Source of the DNA: Methylorubrum thiocyanatum | GTDB taxonomy: Bacteria > Pseudomonadota > Alphaproteobacteria > Rhizobiales > Beijerinckiaceae | Length of the DNA: 64,000 nt | Reading direction: 5' to 3' | NCBI GenBank assembly: GCA_014138645.1 | Contig: JACJIB010000001.1 | Location: 62,001-126,000 of the forward strand | Part shown: positions 40,102 through 54,955 of the stretch, in pieces | Layout of the letters: every line of letters starts with the position of its first letter | Numbering within the stretch: the first letter of the stretch is position 1 | The notes under the pieces: generated by a model | What the model was told of the DNA's origin: nothing | The model's database searches: none | What the model saw: only the letters and a program-made list of their open reading frames with translations | Made by a program: the position numbers and the translations under genes

Positions 40102-42163
<2,062 letters not shown>

Positions 42164-42430
42164 GGAACGATTCCAACCTCTGCCTCGGCGCACGCCTTGT
42201 CAATCCATTGCCGGAACGGGTGGATTCGCAGGAGAGATTTTTCCGATTCGTACGGATTCGGCCCTCACGGCGGGAAAGCTTGACCGTTTGCCGCGGATGC
42301 GAGCCACGCTTTCGACGAAAAACTCACCAATTGCGGCACGAACTCCCCTTTGGCGACCGCGAGGTGCGGCTTGGGTGTGGATGACGCCCGGTCGGCGGGT
42401 GGCCATGCGCCCGCCTTTTCGCGACACACG

Positions 42431-42691
42431 ATGGCGATGAGCACGATCATCCCTTTCCGCCGCCCTGCCCCCGCGACGCCGGCCCGCACCGGCTGCGACG
42501 TGGCGGCCGTCGCGGGCGACCTCCTGGTCGTGCTCGACCAGCTCGAAGGGCTGGTGGCGCGGGCGGCCAGCATGGACCGGCCGCGGATCGAGGTGGAGCG
42601 CAGCGTGCAACACCTGCTCGACGCGATCAGCGCCGTCGAGCGCGCCTCGGACACCCTGGGCGAGGGCAGCAGCATCTCCGAGCCGGCCTGA
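42431..42691 (+). CDS. Small hypothetical protein
   Basis: An 86-aa frame from ATG 42431 (MAMSTIIPFRRPAPATPART); ATG 42437 is also possible. The middle is helical with a leucine-rich stretch (AVAGDLLVVLDQLEGLVARA, SVQHLLDAISAVERASD), likely a short coiled coil. No family was recognised and the ribosome-binding site is weak. Confidence 0.5.
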   Translation: MAMSTIIPFRRPAPATPARTGCDVAAVAGDLLVVLDQLEGLVARAASMDRPRIEVERSVQHLLDAISAVERASDTLGEGSSISEPA

Positions 42692-42831
42692 GGCGAGCGG
42701 CGGGGATCGTCATTCCGGAGCGCCGGAGGCGAGCCCGCAATCCACGTCCAAGCGCGACCTCTCACAGAGCCGTGCATCACGAAGGGTTTCCGGATTCCGC
42801 GGCGCGGGTCCGGAATGGCGGCCCCGGGGGC

Positions 42832-43512
42832 TCACCCCCCGGCGTGCAGCACGCTCGCCATGATCGTCCCGTAATGACAGGCGGTCGCGGCCAGGACGAA
42901 GGCGTGCCAGATGGCGTTTTGGAACGGCAGGCTGCGCCAGACGTGGAACACCACGCCCCCCGAGTAGAGCAGGCCGCCGACGGCGAGGAAGCCGAGGGCT
43001 GAGGGGGTAAGCCCCGAAATCACCGACTCGTATGCGAGCACGCCGCTCCAGCCCAGCATCAGGTAGAGCACGATCGAGACCCGGTCCCAGCGGCCCGGCA
43101 TCAGGATCTTGATGGCGATGCCGGCCAGCGCCACGGTCCAGATCAGGGCGAGCAGGGTCCAGGCGACGGGGCCCGATCCCACCAGCGCCACCACCGGCGT
43201 GTAGGTGCCCGCGATCATCAGGTAGATGAAGGCGTGGTCGAACCGGCGCAGGATCCACTTGCGCGGGCTCACCGGCCACATGTTGTAGGCCGCCGACGCG
43301 CCGAGCATCGCCAGCATCGCGGTGGCGTAGACTAGCAGAGAGGCGCGCTCGATCCAGCCGAGATGCGTCAAAGTGGCGGTCACGACCAAGCAGACCGCGC
43401 CGAAAACCCCGAGGATCAAGCCCGCGATGTGGACCGCGCCGTCCGCCCGCAACTCCCGCGGCGTGTAGTTCCAGGTCAGCGCAAGCGGGCGTCCGTCCTC
43501 GGCCAGAAACAT
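42832..43512 (-). CDS. Hemolysin III / PAQR family membrane protein
   Basis: A 226-aa protein with about seven TM helices. The PAQR motifs are clear: RFDHAFIYLMIAGTYTP, then AIWHAFVLAATACHYGTI with two histidines; together with Asp/His of the first motif they form the predicted metal site. Bacterial members are called hemolysin III but are more likely metal-dependent hydrolases or membrane-homeostasis factors. Confidence 0.9.
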   Translation of the reverse strand: MFLAEDGRPLALTWNYTPRELRADGAVHIAGLILGVFGAVCLVVTATLTHLGWIERASLLVYATAMLAMLGASAAYNMWPVSPRKWILRRFDHAFIYLMIAGTYTPVVALVGSGPVAWTLLALIWTVALAGIAIKILMPGRWDRVSIVLYLMLGWSGVLAYESVISGLTPSALGFLAVGGLLYSGGVVFHVWRSLPFQNAIWHAFVLAATACHYGTIMASVLHAGG

Positions 43513-43779
43513 CCTCTGCCCCTGTGTTGGCGAGGTATTTAATTCTATAGAGCGGCGAGTCGTTCCATCGTCGAACTACGGAGCGAAGGGTCTTCCACCG
43601 AAATTGCCTCTGCGACGACTGGCCTCCATCGATTGCGCCGCAAGATAAGCCCAATTTTATGCTGCACCGCCGTCGGCCAAGGTGCCATTCCCAGCATAGG
43701 ACGGATGGCGACGGTTTCGTGACCCTGCCCCGCAAGCGAGGCAGGTTTCACGCCAGTCGGGCGGGAGGGGGCCGAGGGG

Positions 43780-44925
43780 TCAGACCCCGCGGCCGGCGAG
43801 CGCTTCCAGGCCGATCGGCACCGCCGCACCGGTCGGCGCGGAGGCCGCCGGCACGCCGACGCTGAGGCGGGCGTGGACGGTCGCCATGATCAGCACCGCC
43901 ATGGCGAAGACCTGATGCGCGAGCCCCGCCCAGAGCGGCACCTGCAGCAGCAGGGTGACGATGCCGAGGCCCATCTGCGCCAGCGCCAGCGCCGCCACGC
44001 CCATGGCCCGGCCGGCGGCGGCGCCCGGCGCCATGCGGACGGCCTGGACCGCGTGGGCCAGCGCCACCAGCACGACAAGATAGGCGAAGAGGCGGTGGTT
44101 GAACTGCACCAGGGCGAGGTTGTCGACGAAGTTCTCGATGAAGGGCACCTTGTCGAACAGCATCCGGGCCGGCGGCACGAGCATGCCGTCCATGTCGGGC
44201 CAGGTGTTGTAGAGGAGGCCGGCCTTCGAGCCGGCGACGAGGCCGCCGAGCCAGATCTGGATCAGCACCAGCACCGGCAGCAGGCCGGCCACGCGCCGCA
44301 CCGGCTCGGGCGCCGGGGCGAGCGCCAGGGCGCGGGTGCCGGCGGCGAGCCAGACGAGGCCGGCGAGGATCAGGCTCGCGGTGGTGAGGTGGAGCGCCAG
44401 CTTGAGCGGCGCCACCGCCGTCATGCCGGGCTGGAGGCCCGAGGCGACCATGATCCAGCCGATCGCGCCCTGGAGCCCGCCGAGCAGGCCGAGGCCGAGC
44501 AGCCCGAGCAGGAGGCGCCGCCCGAGCCAGCCCCGCCACCAGAACCACGCGAAGGGCAGGAAGAACACGAGGCCGACGATCCGCCCGAGCAGGCGGTGGC
44601 CCCATTCCCACCAGTAGAGGGTCTTGAAGCCGTCGAGCCCGATGCCCTGGTTGAGGATGCGGTATTGCGGCGTGTCGCGGTACTTGTCGAACTCCACCGC
44701 CCAGTCGGCGGCGTTGAGCGGCGGCACCACGCCGGTCACCGGCCGCCACTCGGTGATCGACAATCCCGACCCGGTGAGCCGGGTCGCGCCGCCGACCGCG
44801 ACCATCGCGACCACGAGCACGGCCAGGAGGTAGAGCCACGCGCGCACGGCGCCGCGGCCGGGGCGGTCGGGCGCCGCCGGGACGGCATCGAAGCGGTCGG
44901 CGGGCGGGGCTTTCGACAGTCTCAT
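43780..44925 (-). CDS. ctaA: Heme A synthase (COX15/CtaA)
   Basis: A 381-aa protein with about eight TM helices, starting MRLSKAPPADRFDAVPAAPD at ATG 44925. It has VGGATRLTGSGLSITEWRPV, YWWEWGHRLLGRIVGL (heme-ligand His), and KLALHLTTASLILAGLVWL; QFNHRLFAYLVVL and GLAHQVFAMAV hold further conserved histidines. It oxidises heme O to heme A for cytochrome aa3 oxidase. The frame is open a further 46 codons upstream without similarity. It is divergent from the DUF2842 gene. Confidence 0.94.
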   Translation of the reverse strand: MRLSKAPPADRFDAVPAAPDRPGRGAVRAWLYLLAVLVVAMVAVGGATRLTGSGLSITEWRPVTGVVPPLNAADWAVEFDKYRDTPQYRILNQGIGLDGFKTLYWWEWGHRLLGRIVGLVFFLPFAWFWWRGWLGRRLLLGLLGLGLLGGLQGAIGWIMVASGLQPGMTAVAPLKLALHLTTASLILAGLVWLAAGTRALALAPAPEPVRRVAGLLPVLVLIQIWLGGLVAGSKAGLLYNTWPDMDGMLVPPARMLFDKVPFIENFVDNLALVQFNHRLFAYLVVLVALAHAVQAVRMAPGAAAGRAMGVAALALAQMGLGIVTLLLQVPLWAGLAHQVFAMAVLIMATVHARLSVGVPAASAPTGAAVPIGLEALAGRGV

Positions 44926-45157
44926 GGTCTCGCGTGCCAAGGTCTCTGAGTGCCGGGATCGCCCGGTGCCGTGTGCGGCGGCCGGAAAGATCGCGGAAAA
45001 GATCGAGGCTGGCTTACGGGAAGCGGTAGCCTGCACGCAACGCGGCGTATGACGCAGGTCCACCGCGTTGCGGGCGGGGGAACGGATCGGTACGAGCCTG
45101 TTTCGGCGTCGAAGCGGCGCCCCCTCACGCCCGTCCCGTCACGAGAGATCCCGGTCC

Positions 45158-45364
45158 ATGCGCCGCCGCACGCGCACCCTGCTCGGAACCTTCGGCATCC
45201 TGGCGTTCGTCATCGTCTACGCGCCGCTCGCCATGGCGCTGGCCGACAGCCGCATCTCGGAAACCCATCCGGCGGTGCAGACGGTGATCTACTCCATCCT
45301 CGGCATCGCCTGGATCTTCCCGCTGATGCCGCTGATCCGCTGGATGGACCGGGCGGACGATTAG
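45158..45364 (+). CDS. DUF2842 family membrane protein
   Basis: A 68-aa protein, MRRRTRTLLGTFGILAFVIV, with two TM helices and the ending LGIAWIFPLMPLIRWMDRA. It matches DUF2842, small proteins often found near heme A synthase/cytochrome oxidase genes in alphaproteobacteria, as here. Function is unknown. The frame is open 30 codons further upstream, but this ATG gives the family start. Confidence 0.8.
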   Translation: MRRRTRTLLGTFGILAFVIVYAPLAMALADSRISETHPAVQTVIYSILGIAWIFPLMPLIRWMDRADD

Positions 45365-45445
45365 GCATTCGGGCACGGCCGAACCGCCTGGACATGCAAG
45401 GCCCCTTTTTTCGCCGCACTCCCCGGCGAGAAGGCGGGACATCCT

Positions 45446-45931
45446 ATGCTCAAGGTTCGTTCCGAAGGTCGCCCGCCGCCCATGCGCCCACCCTTGTGCC
45501 GTCCCGCGACTCCGTTCCGGCCGCACCTCCTCCTTGCCGTCTCGCTGATGCTCGCCGCGCCCTTCGCCGCCCGGACGGCCGCCGCCCAGGGGACGCCGCG
45601 CTCGATGGCCGAGTGCGAGCGGCTGAAGAACGACCTCGCCTACAATCAGTGCCTCGCGATGTTCGGCCCGCCGGCCCGCAACGTCGCCAGCGGCGGCGGC
45701 TACGTGAGCGGCGGCAACGATGCGGCCTCCAGCACCGCCTCCGTCGCCTCGACCGCGACGATTCCGGGCATCCCCTCGGTCGAGGAGCCCGATGTCGAGC
45801 CGGTGCGGCGCCGGGGCCGCCGCTCCGGCCGCCGCGGACGGGCGAGCGCCAGCTTCGATGTCGGCAGCGCCGAGACCGGTGCGGGTGAATCGGAGGGCGG
45901 CTCGTCGCGCGCGCGCCGCCGGCGCCGCTGA
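45446..45931 (+). CDS. Exported protein of unknown function
   Basis: 161 aa, starting MLKVRSEGRPPPMRPPLCRP (ATG 45446; ATG 45482 also possible). The signal sequence HLLLAVSLMLAAPFAARTAA is followed by two cysteines (AECERLKNDLAYNQCLAMFG), a Ser/Gly/Ala-rich part and an Arg-rich tail ([18 protein letters not shown]). It may be a small surface or periplasmic protein. No family was recognised. Confidence 0.65.
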   Translation: MLKVRSEGRPPPMRPPLCRPATPFRPHLLLAVSLMLAAPFAARTAAAQGTPRSMAECERLKNDLAYNQCLAMFGPPARNVASGGGYVSGGNDAASSTASVASTATIPGIPSVEEPDVEPVRRRGRRSGRRGRASASFDVGSAETGAGESEGGSSRARRRRR

Positions 45932-45946
45932 AGCGGCAACTGCCGC

Positions 45947-46999
45947 TCATGCCACGTTGAGGCGCCGCCCGCGGTTCCAGGCCAGGAACGGCACGCCCGA
46001 GAGAAAGCTCGCCAGCGCCGCATCGGTCTGGTGCAGTCCGTTCACCGAGACCCGCGGCAGGGCGTGGGCATGCTGCGCATGCTCCGCGAAGAGGTGGCCC
46101 GGCCGGGTCGTCACCGCGGTGGCGAAGCCGAGTTTCTTTGCGAGTTCGAACTCGCGCGGTCCCGCCGAGGTCGGGTCGCCGACCGGATAGGACAGGTGGC
46201 GCACCGGGCGGCCCAGCTCCGATTCGATCCGCGCGCGGCTCCCGGCGATCTCCCGTTCCGCGAAGGCGGGGTCGTGCTTGGCGAGCATCGGGTGCGTGAG
46301 CGTGTGCGCGCCGATGGTGACGGCCGGGTCGCGGACGAGGTCGCGCAAGCCGTCCCAGGTCAGGCACAGCTCGCGGACGATCCCGCCCGGCTCGAACCCG
46401 GCCTCGCGGCACAGCCGGGCAATGGCTTCCAGTAGCACCGCCTCCGGGCCGGCGCGCAGGATGCGGTAGACGGTCTCGAAGGCGGCGGTCTTCTCCGCGT
46501 CGGTGCGGGCCGGCAGGAGGGGTCCTGAGCCGAGCCGCACCGCGTCGAGCCGCGCGATCGCCCGCTCCAGTTCGAGCCACCACAGCCGCCCGCGCCCGTC
46601 GGCGAAGTCGCTGGTCACGAACAGCGTCCAGGGCGCGCCGTGCCGGGCGAGCACCGGGCGGGCGTGCTCGACATTGTCGCGGTAGCCGTCGTCGAAGGTC
46701 AGGACCGCGAAGGGTTTCCCGCTCGCCGGGGCCGCGAGCCGCTCGGGCACGCGGTCGAGGCCGATGAGTTCGAAGCCGCGGGCGGCCAGCCCCGCCAGCG
46801 TCCGCTCGAGGAAGGCCGGGGTGATCGTCAGCAGGGCGTTCGGCGCGAAGGCCGGCACCGGCTCGGGACGCACGTGGTGGAAGGTGAGGATCACCCCGCG
46901 CCCGCGGGTGGCGGGGGCGAGCCAGCGGTCGGCGCCCGTGGCGGCGACGACTCGGAAGCCGGCGCGGAACAGGCGGTGTCGGGTGCGGGGCGACAGCAT
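45947..46999 (-). CDS. Polysaccharide deacetylase (NodB-homology domain)
   Basis: A 350-aa protein from ATG 46999 (MLSPRTRHRLFRAGFRVVAA); an earlier ATG at 47080 would add 27 residues. NodB motifs: FAVLTFDDGYRDN (motif 1, metal/catalytic Asp pair), IGAHTLTHPMLAK (motif 2, H-x3-H), and RHLSYPVGDPTS (motif 3). ILTFHHVRPEPVP precedes them. It removes acetyl groups from N-acetyl or O-acetyl sugars. The gene is divergent from an acetyltransferase-family gene at 47202, suggesting a shared surface-polysaccharide role. Confidence 0.9.
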   Translation of the reverse strand: MLSPRTRHRLFRAGFRVVAATGADRWLAPATRGRGVILTFHHVRPEPVPAFAPNALLTITPAFLERTLAGLAARGFELIGLDRVPERLAAPASGKPFAVLTFDDGYRDNVEHARPVLARHGAPWTLFVTSDFADGRGRLWWLELERAIARLDAVRLGSGPLLPARTDAEKTAAFETVYRILRAGPEAVLLEAIARLCREAGFEPGGIVRELCLTWDGLRDLVRDPAVTIGAHTLTHPMLAKHDPAFAEREIAGSRARIESELGRPVRHLSYPVGDPTSAGPREFELAKKLGFATAVTTRPGHLFAEHAQHAHALPRVSVNGLHQTDAALASFLSGVPFLAWNRGRRLNVA

Positions 47000-47201
47000 G
47001 ACCCGTCTCGGCTCGAAGCACCGGGCGGCCCCGGCCGGGGCGGAGACTAGCGGCGGACGCGAAAAGCTTTCGTTACCCATCCCCGAAGGTCGGGCCCCCC
47101 GCGTCAACCGGAGCTTGAGGACGCGGCGGCGAGGATCGCCCGCAGCGATTTTCGCGCGGCCGGCTCGCCCGTGGCGGGCGCCCGCGCCGGGGGAGACGGG
47201 C

Positions 47202-48395
47202 ATGGCGGTTCTCGCCGAGGATCTGGGGCGCGCCGCACAGGCGGTTTCGCGGGGCCGCGACGGCCTCACCGCGGAGGTGTTTTCGGAGCTTGCCGCGGTC
47301 GAGGGGCTGTGGCGGGGGCTGGAGGCCGATCCGGCCGTGCTGATGACGCCCTACCAGCGCTTCGACTGGGTTTCCGCCTATCGCGGCGCCGGGATCGATG
47401 CGGGCGAGGCGATCCGCATCCTCGTGCTGCGCGACGCGCATGGGCGGGCGCGGGTGCTTCTCCCGCTCACGATCGGGCGCCGCGGCCCCTTGCGGGTGGC
47501 GCGGGTGGTCGGCGACCGGCACGCCAACTTCCACATGCCGCTCTTCGCCTCCCGCGAGGCGGCGGCGATGCCGGCCGAGGATCTGACCGCGGCCCTGGTC
47601 GAGGCCGGCCGCGCGGCGGGGATCGACGCCTTCACGTTCCGCAACCAGCCGCGCTTCTGGGACGGAACCCCGAACCCTCTGGCCGCGGGCGGCCTGCCGG
47701 CGCCGAGCGACGCCTACGGCATGCTGCTCGGCCCCGATGCCGAAGCCACCCTGCGCCGGGTGTTCAGCGGCGACACCCGCAAGAAGCTGCGGGCCAAGGA
47801 GCGCAAGCTCGTGGAGTTCCTAGGGCCGGTCGAGCACCGCGTCGCCGGGACAGCGGAGGCGGCGGCCGAAATCCAGGCGGCGTTCTACGCGCAGAAGGCG
47901 GCGCGCTTCGCCGGTCTCGGCATTGCCGACCCTTACGCCGACGGGGCGGTCCGCCGCTTCATCGCCGCCGCGACCGCGCCGGATGCGACGGGCCGCCCGG
48001 CGATCGAGGTCCACGCCCTGGTGGCGAGCGAGAGCGGGCGCATCCTGGCGACCTTCGGCGGCGCGGTGGACGGTGCCCGTTTCTGCGGGATGTGGACGTC
48101 GTTCGACACCGACCCGGATCTCGGCCGGTTCAGCCCCGGCGAGATCCTGCTGCACCGGCTCGTCGGCCATCAGGCGGCGCAGGGGCGGCGTGCCCTCGAC
48201 CTCGGCGTCGGCGAGGCGGGCTACAAGGCCAAGACCTGCGACGAAACCATCGAACTCGTGGAGCAGACCGTGCCGGTGAGCCCAGCGAGCCACGCCCTCG
48301 TCCTCGCCTCACGGGTCGCGGTGCGGCTCAAGCACCGGATCAAGCGCTCGCCGCGGCTCTGGGCGGCGGCCCAGAACCTGCGGCGGCTGCGCTAG
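47202..48395 (+). CDS. GNAT family N-acetyltransferase (BioF2/FemAB-like, polysaccharide-linked)
   Basis: A 397-aa protein from ATG 47202, preceded by GGGGGAGACGGG. It has PYQRFDWVSAYRGAG, typical of the GNAT/BioF2-like group found in cellulose and exopolysaccharide clusters, and FSPGEILLHRLVGHQAAQGR, DLGVGEAGYKAKTCDE near the C-terminus. No signal peptide is seen. It would acylate a sugar or amino group. Substrate not known; the divergent polysaccharide deacetylase is a functional hint. Confidence 0.85.
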   Translation: MAVLAEDLGRAAQAVSRGRDGLTAEVFSELAAVEGLWRGLEADPAVLMTPYQRFDWVSAYRGAGIDAGEAIRILVLRDAHGRARVLLPLTIGRRGPLRVARVVGDRHANFHMPLFASREAAAMPAEDLTAALVEAGRAAGIDAFTFRNQPRFWDGTPNPLAAGGLPAPSDAYGMLLGPDAEATLRRVFSGDTRKKLRAKERKLVEFLGPVEHRVAGTAEAAAEIQAAFYAQKAARFAGLGIADPYADGAVRRFIAAATAPDATGRPAIEVHALVASESGRILATFGGAVDGARFCGMWTSFDTDPDLGRFSPGEILLHRLVGHQAAQGRRALDLGVGEAGYKAKTCDETIELVEQTVPVSPASHALVLASRVAVRLKHRIKRSPRLWAAAQNLRRLR

Positions 48396-48430
48396 AGCAT
48401 CGTCCCGGATATCGGATCCGGGACGATGCT
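48394..48430. repeat. Inverted repeat at the head of the tandem array
   Basis: AGAGCATCGTCCCGGA is followed by its exact inverse TCCGGGACGATGCTCT, separated by 7 nt. The right arm is the same GGGACGATGCTC core that repeats in the adjacent 63-bp units. It directly follows the stop codon of the acetyltransferase gene and could act as its terminator. Confidence 0.8.
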
Positions 48431-48623
48431 CTAGGTTCTTGTTTTTGCATCGTCTTTTTCCGAAAGCCGGCAGCCACCTCTCGGGACGATGCTCTAGCGC
48501 TCTGTTTTCGCATCATCTTTCTCCGAAAGCCGGCAGCCACCTTTCGGGACGATGCTCTAGCGCTCTGTTTTCGCATCATCTTTCTCCGAAAGCCGGCAAC
48601 CGCCTTTCGGGACGATGCGCTCG
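48418..48623. repeat. 63-bp tandem repeat array, three units plus a partial fourth
   Basis: Three near-identical units start at 48418, 48481 and 48544, each of 63 bp, with the partial start of a fourth at 48607. The shared core is TCGGGACGATGCTCTAG then TTTCGCATCATCTTT and CCGAAAGCCGGCAGCCACC. Copies 2 and 3 are almost identical. The GGGACGATGCTC and CCGAAA...CCGG blocks resemble palindromic repeats seen across Hyphomicrobiales genomes. Because 63 is a multiple of three, long open frames appear here; these are not genes. Confidence 0.9.
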
Positions 48624-48626
48624 AAA

Positions 48627-48842
48627 TCAGAAGCCGCGGTTGGCGATCGAAGGCAGCGAGGGCTGGGTGTAGGCGCGGTTCACGTCCCGGCGGGTCTGGG
48701 TGCCGTTGGTATCGGACGAGTGGCGGTAGTTGCTGGTCTCGAAGGCCGAGGCCAGGCCGGGGCCGCCGGAATCGGTGCTGTTGCAGGCCGACAGCCCGCT
48801 GGCGAGGAGCGCGGCGGCGAGGACGAGGAGCGTGGGGCGCAT
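48627..48842 (-). CDS. Small lipoprotein
   Basis: A 71-aa protein, MRPTLLVLAAALLASGLSAC, with a lipobox (LSAC) at residues 17-20, so it is probably lipidated at Cys20. The mature part is short and polar (TSNYRHSSDTNGTQTRRDVN). AGGAAG precedes ATG 48842. No family was recognised. Confidence 0.7.
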   Translation of the reverse strand: MRPTLLVLAAALLASGLSACNSTDSGGPGLASAFETSNYRHSSDTNGTQTRRDVNRAYTQPSLPSIANRGF

Positions 48843-48988
48843 CGGGACTTCCTGTCGAAGGCGGGGCAGCCCCGCGGGTCGGACGGCAGGCGTGCCGTGC
48901 CCCGCCATCCCTCGGCAAGGGAAAAGTGGCGGCGCGGGAGCGTTCCCGCGCCGGGTGTGACCTATTCGGCGTAACCGATTCGGCCCGA

Positions 48989-52741
<3,753 letters not shown>

Positions 52742-52803
52742 GTCGGACGATCCTGGGATGTTCCGGGACGGCGATGGCCGAAAGCGTCGGCCGCATCAAC
52801 CCA

Positions 52804-52846
52804 CCTCATCCTGAGGCGCCGGAGCGGAGGCCTCGAAGGCCTCCAG
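52804..52846. repeat. Third copy of the dispersed palindromic element, between metF and metH
   Basis: CCTCATCCTGAGG, then a GC-rich middle (CGCCGGAGCGGAGG), then CCTCGAAGG matches the pair at 17336-17446. The middle differs, and the outer arms are conserved. It lies in the 194-nt gap between metF and metH, so it could affect the transcript. Confidence 0.85.
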
Positions 52847-52935
52847 ACAACGTGGTTGCTCCTGGTACCCTCCCTCGCGGCGACCGCGGCGCGGTCGCTT
52901 CCGGGGATGAGGGTCAGGGGTGGAGAAGCGAGCGA

Positions 52936-53868
52936 TCAGGCCGCCTTGGCTTCCGGCTTCGCGGCCGGCTTGGCCGGCGCCTGCGAGCGCAGGCCGAGCA
53001 GATGGCAGATGGCGTAGACGAGGTCCGAGCGGTTCATCGAGTAGAAGTGGAAGTCCTCCACGCCCTCGTCCACGAGATCGAGCACCTGCTCGGCGGCGAC
53101 CGCGGCGGCCACGAGGCGGCGGGTCTCCACGTCGTTGTCGAGACCCTCGAACCGGGCCGCGAGCCAGTACGGAACCGAGGCGCCGGTGCGGCGGGCGAAG
53201 CTGGCCGCCTGCTTGAAGTTCTGCACCGGCAGGATGCCCGGGATGATCGGGATGTCGATGCCGGCCGCACGCACCTTCTCGAGGTAGCGGAGATAAATCT
53301 CGTTATCGAAGAAGAACTGGGTGATCGCCTGATCGGCGCCCGCATCGACCTTGGCCTTCAGCGCGTCGATGTCGGCATCGAGCGAGGCGGCCTCAGGATG
53401 CTTCTCCGGGTAGGCCGAGACGGAGACCTTGAAGTCGCCGATCCGCTTGATGCCCGCCACGAGGTCGCAGGTCTGGGCGTAGCCGCCGGGATGGGGCCGG
53501 TAGGTGTGGCCGACGCCTTCCGCCGGATCGCCGCGCAGGGCCACGATGTGGCGCACGCCCGCATCCCAGTAGGACTGCACGACGGCGTCGATCTCCTCGC
53601 GGGTGGCGTTCACGCAGGTGAGGTGGGCGGCGGGCTTGAGGCTCGTCTCGCGCACCATGCGTGCCACAGTGTTGTGGGTACGCTCGCGGGTGGAGCCGCC
53701 CGCGCCGTAGGTCACCGAGACGAATTTCGGCTGGAGCGGCGCGAGGCGCTCGATCGAGGACCAGAGGATCTTCTCCATCTCCTCGGTCTTCGGCGGGAAG
53801 AACTCGATCGAGACGCGGATCGGGCGGAAGCCGTCGCGGCTGGCGCGGTGTCGGGAGCTGTTGGGCAT
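52936..53868 (-). CDS. metF: 5,10-methylenetetrahydrofolate reductase
   Basis: A 310-aa TIM-barrel protein. SIEFFPPKTEEMEKILWSSI is the family N-terminus; VTYGAGGSTRERTHNTVARM and HIVALRGDPAEG are flavin and folate binding. QFFFDNEIYLRYLEKVRAAG and IPGILPVQNFKQA follow. It makes methyl-tetrahydrofolate, the methyl donor for MetH. GGAG precedes the start (CAGGAGAAGGGACGACAG). Confidence 0.96.
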   Translation of the reverse strand: MPNSSRHRASRDGFRPIRVSIEFFPPKTEEMEKILWSSIERLAPLQPKFVSVTYGAGGSTRERTHNTVARMVRETSLKPAAHLTCVNATREEIDAVVQSYWDAGVRHIVALRGDPAEGVGHTYRPHPGGYAQTCDLVAGIKRIGDFKVSVSAYPEKHPEAASLDADIDALKAKVDAGADQAITQFFFDNEIYLRYLEKVRAAGIDIPIIPGILPVQNFKQAASFARRTGASVPYWLAARFEGLDNDVETRRLVAAAVAAEQVLDLVDEGVEDFHFYSMNRSDLVYAICHLLGLRSQAPAKPAAKPEAKAA

Positions 53869-53926
53869 CTGTCGTCCCTTCTCCTGAAGTCTGTTCGTTT
53901 GAAGGCTGTTGGTCGTCAGCCGCGGC

Positions 53927-54955
53927 TCAGGCCACGGCGCGTTCGGAATGGTCCGCCCCGATCCCGGCGGAGGCGTCGTGCGCCAGCCAGAGCGTGACGG
54001 TCAGCGGCAATTCGGTGCCGTCCTCGGGGGCGAGGTCGCGGCTCTCGACATCGCCGAGGCCGGCCTGCACCAGCCAGCCCGCGATCTGATCGGCCGCGAA
54101 GCCGAGGCGGCGATGGGCTTGGCTCTCCCGCAGCTGTTCGAGAGTGTGCGGCGCGAAATCGACGACGAGGAGGCGCCCGCCCGGCGCGACGAGGCGGGCC
54201 GCCTCGCGGAGCGCACGGGCCGGATCGTCGAGATAGTGCAGCACTTGGTGCAGCACCACGAGATCGAAGCCGCCGCGGCCGAAGGGCGGCGCGTGGATGT
54301 CGCCCTGGCGCAGATCGACCCGCGACAGGCCGAGCCGTTCGAGGTTGGCGCGGGCGACCGAGAGCATGGCGTGACTCGAATCGAGCCCGGTGGCGCGGCC
54401 GGCCAGCGGCGCCAGCAGGCCGAGCATCTTGCCGGTGCCGGTGCCGAGATCGACCACGTGGCGGATCGGGCGGTCGCCGAGCACGTCGAGCACCGCCGCC
54501 TCGACAGTGGTTTCGGGCACGTGCAGGGAACGCAGCCCGTCCCATTTGGGGGCGAGCCGGGCGAAGAAGGCCTGGGCCGCCTCCGCGCGCTGGGTCCGCA
54601 CCGAATCGAGCCGGGCGCGGTCCTCGGAGAGCGGCGGCGCGACGCGGTCCAGGGCGGCGATCAGCGGCTCGACGAAGCCCATGGCCGCCTCGCGCAGGCG
54701 GAAGAAGGCCCAGGCGCCCTCGCGATGGCGCTCGATCAGGCCCGATTCCACCAGCAGCTTGAGGTGGCGCGAGATGCGCGGCTGCGACTGGCCGAGGATG
54801 TCGGTGAGGTCGGAGACCGACAGCTCGCCTTCGGCCAGCAGCGCGAGGATGCGCAGCCGCGTCTCCTCCGCCGCCGCCCGCAGCACGGCGAGCGCCTCGG
54901 CGAAGGGCACCGGGACCGGGGTCGTGCTGTTCGTGGGGCCGCTCTCGCTAGACAT
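53927..54955 (-). CDS. ArsR-type repressor fused to a SAM-dependent methyltransferase
   Basis: A 342-aa protein from ATG 54955 (MSSESGPTNSTTPVPVPFAE). Residues about 15-100 are an ArsR winged helix (TRLRILALLAEGELSVSDLT, recognition helix SQPRISRHLKLLVESGLI). Residues about 140-330 are a class I methyltransferase with VVDLGTGTGKMLGLLAPLA, DLVVLHQVLHYLDD and GGRLLVVDFAPH. It heads the metF-metH run, fitting a SAM/SAH sensor that regulates methionine synthesis (SahR-like role is inference). Its start codon lies inside the palindrome at 54952-54971. An upstream ATG (54991) is also possible. Confidence 0.88.
   Translation of the reverse strand: MSSESGPTNSTTPVPVPFAEALAVLRAAAEETRLRILALLAEGELSVSDLTDILGQSQPRISRHLKLLVESGLIERHREGAWAFFRLREAAMGFVEPLIAALDRVAPPLSEDRARLDSVRTQRAEAAQAFFARLAPKWDGLRSLHVPETTVEAAVLDVLGDRPIRHVVDLGTGTGKMLGLLAPLAGRATGLDSSHAMLSVARANLERLGLSRVDLRQGDIHAPPFGRGGFDLVVLHQVLHYLDDPARALREAARLVAPGGRLLVVDFAPHTLEQLRESQAHRRLGFAADQIAGWLVQAGLGDVESRDLAPEDGTELPLTVTLWLAHDASAGIGADHSERAVA

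Noticed and set aside
48418..48623. CRISPR array or repeat-protein gene
   Set aside because: The units are contiguous with no unique spacers, and the 21-residue repeats arise only because 63 is a multiple of three.
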